From Nocardia panacis (GTDB lineage Bacteria > Actinomycetota > Actinomycetes > Mycobacteriales > Mycobacteriaceae): a stretch of 64,000 nt of DNA. Shown one piece after another: positions 58,647 through 64,000 of the stretch (within the stretch, counting starts at the first letter, position 1; the number at the start of each line of letters is the position of its first letter). The notes below the pieces were generated by a model. That model searched no databases and had not been told where the DNA came from. It saw only the letters and a program-made list of their open reading frames with translations. The stretch covers positions 62,001 through 126,000 of the forward strand of contig NZ_QZFU01000023.1 of assembly GCF_003598715.1 (NCBI RefSeq), in the 5' to 3' direction. The position numbers and the translations under genes are program-made.

Positions 58647-60368
58647 ATGGACCAGCGAACAACGGATTTCGACGTGCTGATCGTGGGCTCCGGATTCGGC
58701 GGCAGCGTCACCGCGCTGCGGCTGGTGGAGAAGGGTTACCGGGTCGGGATCCTCGAGGCCGGGCAGCGCTTCGCCGACAACGAACTCCCCAAGACCAGCT
58801 GGGATCTGCGCAAGTTCCTTTGGGCGCCCAAACTGGGCTGCTTCGGCATCCAACGCATCCACCTGCTGCGCGATGTGCTGATCCTCGGCGGCGCGGGCGT
58901 GGGCGGCGGCTCGCTCAACTACGCCAATACCCTCTACGTTCCACCGGAGCCGTTCTTCCAGGACCCGCAGTGGCGCTCGATGACGGACTGGCGCGCCGAA
59001 CTCACCCCGTACTACGAGCGGGCGCAGCGGATGCTCGGCGTGGTCCGCAATCCCCACATGACACCCGCCGACGAGGTGTTCAAGGCGGTCGCCGAGGATA
59101 TGGGCGTCGGCGACACCTTCGTGCAGACCCCGGTCGGCGTCTTCTTCGGCGAACCGGGCAAGACGGTGCCCGACCCCTACTTCGGCGGTGTCGGCCCCGA
59201 GCGCACCGGCTGCGTGGAATGCGGCGACTGCATGGTCGGCTGCAAGTACGGCGCGAAGAACACCCTCGTCAAGAACTACCTCTACCTGGCCGAACAGGCC
59301 GGGGCGCGCATCATTGCGATGAGCACCGTCACCGCCGTGCGTCCACTGCCCGACGGCACCTGGGATATCGCCGCCGAACGCACCGGCGCGTGGGTGCGCA
59401 AGCGGCCCACCACCTACACCGCCCGACACGTGGTGCTCGCGGCGGGCACCCGAGGCACCCAGCAGTTGCTGTTCGCCATGCGGGACAAGGGCGTACTGCC
59501 GAAGCTGTCGGACCGGCTGGGCGTGCTCACCCGCACCAATTCCGAATCCATTGTCGGCGCCGCCACCAAGAAGGTCGCGCCAGGGACGGACTTCACCAAG
59601 GGTGTGGCGATCACCTCCTCCATCCACCCGACGCCCGACACCCATATCGAACCCGTCCGCTACGGCAAGGGCTCCAATTCGATGGGCCTGCTGCAGACCC
59701 TCATGGTGGACGGCGGCGGGCGGTTGCCGCGCTGGCTGCGTTTCCTCGGACTCGTGCTGCGGCATCCGGCCCAACTGCTGAGCTTCCTCAGCACCAAGAA
59801 CTGGAGCGAGCGCACCATCATCTGCCTGGTGATGCAGCACCTCGACAATTCCATCACCACCTACACCAAGCGCGGACTCTTCGGTCGCAAGCTCAGTTCC
59901 AAACAGGGCCACGGCGAACCCAATCCGACGTGGATCCCGGCGGGAAACGAGGTCACCCGGCGGGTCGCGGACAAGATCGGCGGGATTCCCGGCGGCAGTT
60001 GGGGCGAGATCTTCAATATCCCGCTCACCGCGCATTTCCTCGGCGGCGCCGCGATCGGCGCGGATGCCGAGCAGGGCGTGATCGACGGCTATCACCGGGT
60101 CTTCGGGTATCCGACACTGAGCGTGGTGGACGGTGCGGCGGTATCGGCGAATCTGGGGGTCAATCCGTCGCTGACCATTGCCGCGCAGGCCGAGCGGGCG
60201 GCCGCCTACTGGCCCAACAACGGTGAGCAGGACACGCGGCCCGAGCAGAGTGCGGGATATCGGCGGATCGCGCCCGTCGCGCCCAAGAATCCGGCGGTTC
60301 CGGTGAGTTCGCCTGCGGCGCTGGTTCTTCCGATCGTCGAGATTCGCGACGAGCAGACGCCGGTCTGA
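58647..60368 (+). CDS. choD: GMC oxidoreductase, cholesterol-oxidase-like (ChoD type)
   Basis: 573 residues. FDVLIVGSGFGGSVTALRLV is the FAD Rossmann motif; LILGGAGVGGGSLNYANTLY is the second GMC signature; the cysteine group GCVECGDCMVGCKYGAKN is conserved in the ChoD/Rv3409c branch, and the C-terminal HFLGGAAIGADAEQGVIDGY carries the histidine region, with NLGVNPSLTIAAQAERAA closing. The branch is called cholesterol oxidase in mycobacteria, but its true substrate is debated. ATG 58647 has GAGGAG upstream. Single gene; the tail beyond residue 540 is proline-rich and low complexity. Confidence 0.9.
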   Translation: MDQRTTDFDVLIVGSGFGGSVTALRLVEKGYRVGILEAGQRFADNELPKTSWDLRKFLWAPKLGCFGIQRIHLLRDVLILGGAGVGGGSLNYANTLYVPPEPFFQDPQWRSMTDWRAELTPYYERAQRMLGVVRNPHMTPADEVFKAVAEDMGVGDTFVQTPVGVFFGEPGKTVPDPYFGGVGPERTGCVECGDCMVGCKYGAKNTLVKNYLYLAEQAGARIIAMSTVTAVRPLPDGTWDIAAERTGAWVRKRPTTYTARHVVLAAGTRGTQQLLFAMRDKGVLPKLSDRLGVLTRTNSESIVGAATKKVAPGTDFTKGVAITSSIHPTPDTHIEPVRYGKGSNSMGLLQTLMVDGGGRLPRWLRFLGLVLRHPAQLLSFLSTKNWSERTIICLVMQHLDNSITTYTKRGLFGRKLSSKQGHGEPNPTWIPAGNEVTRRVADKIGGIPGGSWGEIFNIPLTAHFLGGAAIGADAEQGVIDGYHRVFGYPTLSVVDGAAVSANLGVNPSLTIAAQAERAAAYWPNNGEQDTRPEQSAGYRRIAPVAPKNPAVPVSSPAALVLPIVEIRDEQTPV

Positions 60369-60401
60369 CAATGTGTTGACCCCGGTTGTTAGGGTGGGGT
60401 C

Positions 60402-60431
60402 GTGAATCTTCCGGAGTCGGAAAGAAGGTAG
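60402..60431 (+). CDS. nine-residue leader peptide upstream of drug exporter
   Basis: GTG AAT CTT CCG GAG and four more codons encode VNLPESERR before TAG 60429-60431. TAGGGT at 60390-60395 would place the transcription start at the GTG itself, so the leader may be leaderless. A strong hairpin begins at its stop codon. The position, size and context are those of an attenuator peptide. Confidence 0.5.
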   Translation: MNLPESERR

Positions 60432-60559
60432 CCGCTCGGCCGTATCGGCCGGGCGGCGTTGTGAAGACAGGTGCTCGCGGCGGCAGGTGTTGGCCGCGCG
60501 GGTGTTTCGCAGCGCCGACAGGTTTTCGCGAACCGATTCGGGCGTTGCGCCCTGTCTTC
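60431..60559 (+). promoter_or_regulatory. attenuator-like hairpins before the exporter
   Basis: A 12-bp stem (arms 60431-60442 and 60446-60457, loop TAT, one G-U pair) directly follows the leader peptide. Further on, GAAGACAGG (60463-60471) is complementary to CCTGTCTTC (60551-60559), which abuts the exporter ribosome site GGGAG and ATG 60573. Ribosome stalling on the leader could switch these structures. Confidence 0.55.
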
Positions 60560-60572
60560 CGGGAGATTCTTC

Positions 60573-61754
60573 ATGCCCACAGTGGTATTCGTTTTGGCTG
60601 TCGCGGTATTCGCGCAGGGGACATCCGAGTTCATGGTGTCCGGACTATTGGATCCGATCGCGGCGGATCTGCAGGTTTCGGTCGGGCGGGCCGGGTTGCT
60701 GACGGCGCTGTTCGCGGTGGGGATGGTGCTGGGGGCGCCGCTCATGGCGATGGTCGCCGGGCGGTGGTCGCTGCGGTATTCGGCCTGCGCCTTTCTGGCG
60801 CTGTTCGGCGTGGTGCACGTCATCGGTGGCGTGGCAACGGATTTCGGGGTGCTGCTGGCCACCCGCGTGGTGGCGGCGTTCGCCAACGCCGGATTCTTGG
60901 CGGTGGGGTTGGCGGCCGTACCCCGTTTGGTGCGAGCCGATCTGGTGGGGCGGGCCGTTTCCGTCGTGGTCGCCGGAGTTACCGTGGCCTGTATCGCGGG
61001 AGTGCCCGCGGGCACCGTACTCGGGCAGGTGTTTGGTTGGCGGGCCGCGTTTTTCGCGATCGCGGTGCTGAGTGCCGCCGTGTTGGTGCCGGTGTGGATG
61101 TTGATTCCGGCGCGCGGGGTCGATTCCCGTGCCACCGCGCAGGTTTCGCTGCTGCGGGAGTGGGCTGTGGTCCGAACCCGCACCGTCGGTGTCGGACTCG
61201 TGGTCGGTGCGCTGTGCAATGCGGCCACCTTCGCCGGCTTCACCTACCTGGGCGCCGTCGCCTCCGAGGCCGCCGGTACCCGTTGGGTGCCGATCGTCTT
61301 GGCGCTGTTCGGGATCGGCTCCTTCCTCGGGGTCGTGCTCGCCGGGCGGTTCACCCAATTCGATGACCGCATCGTCTTCGTGGGGACGGCCGGGCTGATC
61401 GGTATCTGGTCGATCGCGGCCCTGAGTGCGCACCTGCCGGTCGGCGTCGCGATCATGGCGGCGGTGAGTGGCGCGGTCGCCTTCGCGGTCGGATCCACCT
61501 TGATCGGCAAGGTGATTCGAGCCGCCTCTCCCGCCGCGCCGCGGATCGCCGGGGCGCTGGGACCCACCGCGTTAAATGTCGGGGCGATCCTCGGGCCTAC
61601 GCTCGCGGGCATCGTGGTCGATCACACGGGGCAGGTCGGCGCCGCGTTCTGGGCGAGTGCCGGACTCGTCGCCCTGTCGGGATCGGTGTTGCTGATCGGG
61701 TGGCGGGGTCGGGTGCGGCCCGACGCGCGAAAGATGCTCGTGGACAGCGAATAG
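60573..61754 (+). CDS. Cmx/CmrA-type MFS exporter (chloramphenicol efflux-like, DHA1)
   Basis: About 393 residues, 12 helices. VVFVLAVAVFAQGTSEFMVS is the N-terminal signature of the Cmx/CmrA/Cml chloramphenicol exporters, followed by LLDPIAADLQVSVGRAGLLT and AVGMVLGAPLMAMVAGRWSL (motif A in a relaxed form); AGVPAGTVLGQVFGWRAAFF is motif C. ATG 60573 has GGGAG at 8 bases, preceded by a leader peptide and hairpins that suggest drug-dependent expression. Close to the exporters of Rhodococcus and Corynebacterium in motif content; actual drug range unknown. Confidence 0.88.
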   Translation: MPTVVFVLAVAVFAQGTSEFMVSGLLDPIAADLQVSVGRAGLLTALFAVGMVLGAPLMAMVAGRWSLRYSACAFLALFGVVHVIGGVATDFGVLLATRVVAAFANAGFLAVGLAAVPRLVRADLVGRAVSVVVAGVTVACIAGVPAGTVLGQVFGWRAAFFAIAVLSAAVLVPVWMLIPARGVDSRATAQVSLLREWAVVRTRTVGVGLVVGALCNAATFAGFTYLGAVASEAAGTRWVPIVLALFGIGSFLGVVLAGRFTQFDDRIVFVGTAGLIGIWSIAALSAHLPVGVAIMAAVSGAVAFAVGSTLIGKVIRAASPAAPRIAGALGPTALNVGAILGPTLAGIVVDHTGQVGAAFWASAGLVALSGSVLLIGWRGRVRPDARKMLVDSE

Positions 61755-61834
61755 ACGGCTCGGCGCGGTGTCGTGCGGGGCACAAGCCGAGCGCTCGACA
61801 CCGTGTATGCGCTACCTCACACGAAACCCCCTTT

Positions 61835-61858
61835 GACCTTCACATCGGTGTCAAGGTT
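61835..61858. promoter_or_regulatory. MerR-type dyad ahead of the deacetylase gene
   Basis: GACCTTCACA (61835-61844) and TGTCAAGGTT (61849-61858) are inverted repeats matching at 8 of 10 positions, centred on TCGG. The CCTT..AAGG arms and spacing resemble MerR-family promoters in which the dyad lies between -35 (TTGACC) and -10. No merR-like gene is in view. Confidence 0.4.
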
Positions 61859-61871
61859 TGAGGATGTCCGC

Positions 61872-62744
61872 ATGAGCAAGGACCTCACACTCTACGACTA
61901 CAGCCCCATCACCGCGCGCGAGCCGATCCACTGGCCCGATGGCAAGCGCGTTGCCTTCTACGTCGGACTCAATATCGAACACTTCTACGTCGACCTTCCG
62001 GGAACGGCCACCTATGCGGGGACGACGGAGCTGACTCCGGACTCGCTCAACTACGGTTGGCGCGACTACGGACCCAGGGTGGGTATCTGGCGACAGATCG
62101 AACTGCTCGACAAGCACCGCATCCGGGCCAGCGTGCTGCTGAATTCCGATGTGGGCGACCGGTATCCGCAGATCATCGCCGCGGGCCGGGAGCGGGACTG
62201 GGCCTGGTTGGCGCACGGCAGCAGCAACAGTCACCTGCATACCGACCTCACGATCGAGCAGGAACGCGTCGCGCTGCGCGATATCGTCACGACCATCGAG
62301 CGGACCACCGGCGCGCGCCCGCGCGGCTGGATGGGTCCGGCGCTCACCGAAACCTTCAACACCCCGGAGCTTTTGGCCGAACTCGGTGTGGAGTACGTCC
62401 TCGACTGGACCAATGACGATCAGCCCTACGCGCTGAATGTGCCGGGCATGCTGAGCGTGCCGTACTCGGTGGAGCTCAACGATATCGGGATCTTCCTAAG
62501 CAAGGGACTCACCGGCCCCGACTTCGTGCGGATCGTGAAAGACCAAGTGGACCAGCTCTACGCGGATTCCGCCGACAGCGGTCGCGTAATGGCCCTGGCC
62601 CTGCACCCCTTCGTCACCGGTCAGGCCTTCCGGCACCGCTACCTCGACGAGGCATTGGAGTACGTCGTCAATCATCCCGGCGTGTGGACGACGACCAGCG
62701 ACGAGATCGCCGCACACTTCCGGCGGACGACCAGCGGCTCCTGA
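61872..62744 (+). CDS. polysaccharide deacetylase family protein (PuuE-like)
   Basis: About 290 residues of the NodB-homology fold. RVAFYVGLNIEHFYVDL has E-H in the place of the usual D-D metal motif, AWLAHGSSNSHLHTDLTIEQ provides the H-x3-5-H-type metal site and WMGPALTETFNTPELLAELG the arginine/tryptophan loop. MALALHPFVTGQAFRHRYLD carries the last catalytic histidine (L-H-P). These variations fit the PuuE/allantoinase or formamidase branch rather than chitin deacetylases; no signal peptide is present, so it is cytosolic. ATG 61872 follows GAGG. Confidence 0.85.
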   Translation: MSKDLTLYDYSPITAREPIHWPDGKRVAFYVGLNIEHFYVDLPGTATYAGTTELTPDSLNYGWRDYGPRVGIWRQIELLDKHRIRASVLLNSDVGDRYPQIIAAGRERDWAWLAHGSSNSHLHTDLTIEQERVALRDIVTTIERTTGARPRGWMGPALTETFNTPELLAELGVEYVLDWTNDDQPYALNVPGMLSVPYSVELNDIGIFLSKGLTGPDFVRIVKDQVDQLYADSADSGRVMALALHPFVTGQAFRHRYLDEALEYVVNHPGVWTTTSDEIAAHFRRTTSGS

Positions 62745-62752
62745 TCCGGCCC

Positions 62753-62788
62753 GACGCCGGCCGAGTCGGAACCGGATCGGCCGGCGTC
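62753..62788. terminator. bidirectional terminator
   Basis: Perfect 11-bp stem GACGCCGGCCG / CGGCCGGCGTC with a 14-base loop, located between the deacetylase stop and the stop of the convergent membrane-protein gene, overlapping the latter by a base or two. Confidence 0.75.
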
Positions 62789-64000
62789 AGGGAGTGTGGG
62801 GGCCGGTGTAGTGGTAGAGGGTGTAGTCGGAAGTGGACGTGGCGGTCCAGGTGGGGCTGCTCCGAAGTTCGGATTCGAGGGCGGGGAGGGTGGTCGGCGG
62901 GAGGTAGCCGTAATAGTGGATGGCGGTGGCGGATTGGGGGGTGAAGATGATGTAGGTATCGCCAGGGGTAGTCGCGGCGAGGTGGGAGACAGCGGCGGCG
63001 AGGGCGGCCGGATCGGAGATCGTGAGAAGGTCGGGGCGGGCGATCAGTGGGGTATCGAAATCTTTTGTGACAGTGGCCGGTTGGGCATAGTCGGCAGTAG
63101 TGCGAGTCGGGAACCCCGCGCCATAGATGGGGACTATGGCTGCGGGAGTAGCTATTCGGGACATCATGCTGTTCGCGGCCGCGATCTGAGAACGATGTTC
63201 GATGACGATCGACCATAGGCCGAAGTAGGACTGAAGAGACGCCAGTACCGCCAGGAATGTGCCTGTTGTCGCTATGACTGTTCGCGCTCGGCGCGTATTC
63301 CGTCCGTGCCGTGGCGATCGGGCCACGAATTTGACCAGGTATGGCGCGGTGAGGATCGAGATTCCGGGCACGGCGTAGAGGAAGACTCTGAATATGGCTT
63401 CGCCACCGTAACTTTGGCCACCCAGTAGCAGGATCGAGGTGAACGCCAGCACCATGGCGATCCAGGTGGGCTTGTGGGCACGCCAGAGCGCGATGGCGCA
63501 GACTATGGCGAGCAGGACGGCGGCGGCGGTCAGGGAGCGGCAGGTGGTCGAGGTGAATTGTTTCGCGGCCGTGCCGATCAGGGTGACATTGCCGGTGGCG
63601 TTCTTGGCCGGGTCGAACCCGGAGAACAGTCCGTAGGGGGCCACGACCGGCAGGCGGGGCACGAGGTAGCCGACCAGGATGGCGAAATAGGGAATGGGTA
63701 ACCACCATGGCTTCGTGCGTCGGGTGAGGGTGAGCAGCACGACCACCCCGAAAACCCAATAGGGCGTGAGCTGGTGGGTGACCACGAGAGCGGCGAATAG
63801 GGGGATGGAGAGGTAGGCCATCGGCCGGGAGTGGCGGGCCGCGATGACGGCGGCCAGGACGCCCAGCGCCAGCACCAGACCCGTGGCCTGCGGCGAGAAG
63901 TAGTCCTGGCCCACCCAATTCAGCAGTTCGGCGATCATGGCGGCTGCCAAGGCGATTCGGGCGCCCCAACCGATGATCCTGGCGATCGAGAGGACGCCCA
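62787..64000 (-). CDS. polytopic membrane protein, 5' end beyond window
   Basis: About 403 residues visible; the frame is open to the window end, so the start lies outside. Eight or more hydrophobic helices alternate (TGLVLALGVLAAVIAARHSR, LTAAAVLLAIVCAIALWRAH, IAMVLAFTSILLLGGQS, ARTVIATTGTFLAVLASLQS), followed by a ~130-residue extracytoplasmic tail ending TLYHYTGPHTP. The pattern of glycosyltransferase-C-like or O-antigen-ligase-type membrane enzymes (PMT_2-like) is plausible, but no catalytic aspartates are in the visible part. Converges with the deacetylase gene. Confidence 0.75.
   Translation of the reverse strand, partial: GVLSIARIIGWGARIALAAAMIAELLNWVGQDYFSPQATGLVLALGVLAAVIAARHSRPMAYLSIPLFAALVVTHQLTPYWVFGVVVLLTLTRRTKPWWLPIPYFAILVGYLVPRLPVVAPYGLFSGFDPAKNATGNVTLIGTAAKQFTSTTCRSLTAAAVLLAIVCAIALWRAHKPTWIAMVLAFTSILLLGGQSYGGEAIFRVFLYAVPGISILTAPYLVKFVARSPRHGRNTRRARTVIATTGTFLAVLASLQSYFGLWSIVIEHRSQIAAANSMMSRIATPAAIVPIYGAGFPTRTTADYAQPATVTKDFDTPLIARPDLLTISDPAALAAAVSHLAATTPGDTYIIFTPQSATAIHYYGYLPPTTLPALESELRSSPTWTATSTSDYTLYHYTGPHTP

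Noticed and set aside
58449..60371. Minus-strand frame opposite the GMC oxidase
   Set aside because: No motif and a poor start; the plus strand carries a complete GMC oxidoreductase.
1..64000. CRISPR arrays, phage structural genes or a replication origin
   Set aside because: No regularly spaced repeats, capsid/tail genes or DnaA-box clusters were seen.

Overview
The window is a 64 kb piece of high-GC actinobacterial chromosome and is most probably from Nocardia or a close relative in the Mycobacteriales. This is inferred from very GC-rich third codon positions, many GTG starts, and the gene content: a ChoD-like GMC oxidoreductase, an MmpL-type exporter, two F420/deazaflavin-type (Ddn-like) oxidoreductases, a TIGR00027-type methyltransferase, a SigJ-like ECF sigma factor and many regulator/enzyme pairs. 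I saw no rRNA, tRNA, CRISPR array, transposase or intact prophage.

Layout. 1-9.9 kb holds three divergent TetR/enzyme or TetR/exporter pairs, each with a palindrome in the shared promoter, then a NUDIX hydrolase, an LLM flavin oxidoreductase, an isochorismatase-fold hydrolase, a small secreted protein and a nitrilase. 10-19.9 kb carries an unknown protein, a PQQ-type propeller protein, a SigJ-like sigma factor facing a nitroreductase, a LysR gene beside an alpha/beta-hydrolase relic, a reductase/TetR pair, a TPR protein and small secreted proteins, one followed by a cold-shock-domain-like protein. 19.9-24.8 kb is a complete sugar import and phosphorylation operon (binding lipoprotein, permease, ATPase, PfkB kinase) facing its LacI repressor. 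24.8-26.4 kb has a GNAT and an AEC carrier.

26.4-34 kb is an accessory island with visibly lower GC. It starts at an asparagine-synthetase relic and holds an XRE/TPR regulator, a RibD-like reductase, a gene broken by a frameshift and a stop, an HD phosphohydrolase, a MurG-like glycosyltransferase outside any cell-division cluster, a NUDIX hydrolase, a DinB protein and a short-chain-dehydrogenase relic. An imperfect 36-bp direct repeat brackets its right part. The right-hand copy lies in the acidic tail of a 2OG-Fe(II) oxygenase that is translationally coupled to a leucine-rich-repeat protein. This island is the best candidate here for an undescribed pathway.

36.8-47.6 kb mixes PadR, MarR and TetR regulators with detoxification enzymes. 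It includes a quinone oxidoreductase facing its MarR gene across a 56-bp dyad, then the last 52 codons of an Acr3 arsenite pump directly before an intact arsC-like phosphatase. 47.7-54 kb has a BisC-type molybdopterin enzyme, an MmpL transporter and a DUF2156 membrane protein. 54-64 kb has a secreted GH1 glycosidase, a secreted protein, a TetR/epimerase pair, the ChoD-like oxidase, a Cmx/CmrA-type drug exporter behind a leader peptide and attenuator-like hairpins, a polysaccharide deacetylase and a polytopic membrane protein cut by the window end.

At least six gene relics sit at junctions between intact genes (alpha/beta hydrolase twice, asnB, an unnamed gene, SDR, acr3). This suggests the region has been reshaped by repeated small replacements. 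All family assignments come from reading motifs and remembered family signatures; no database search was run.
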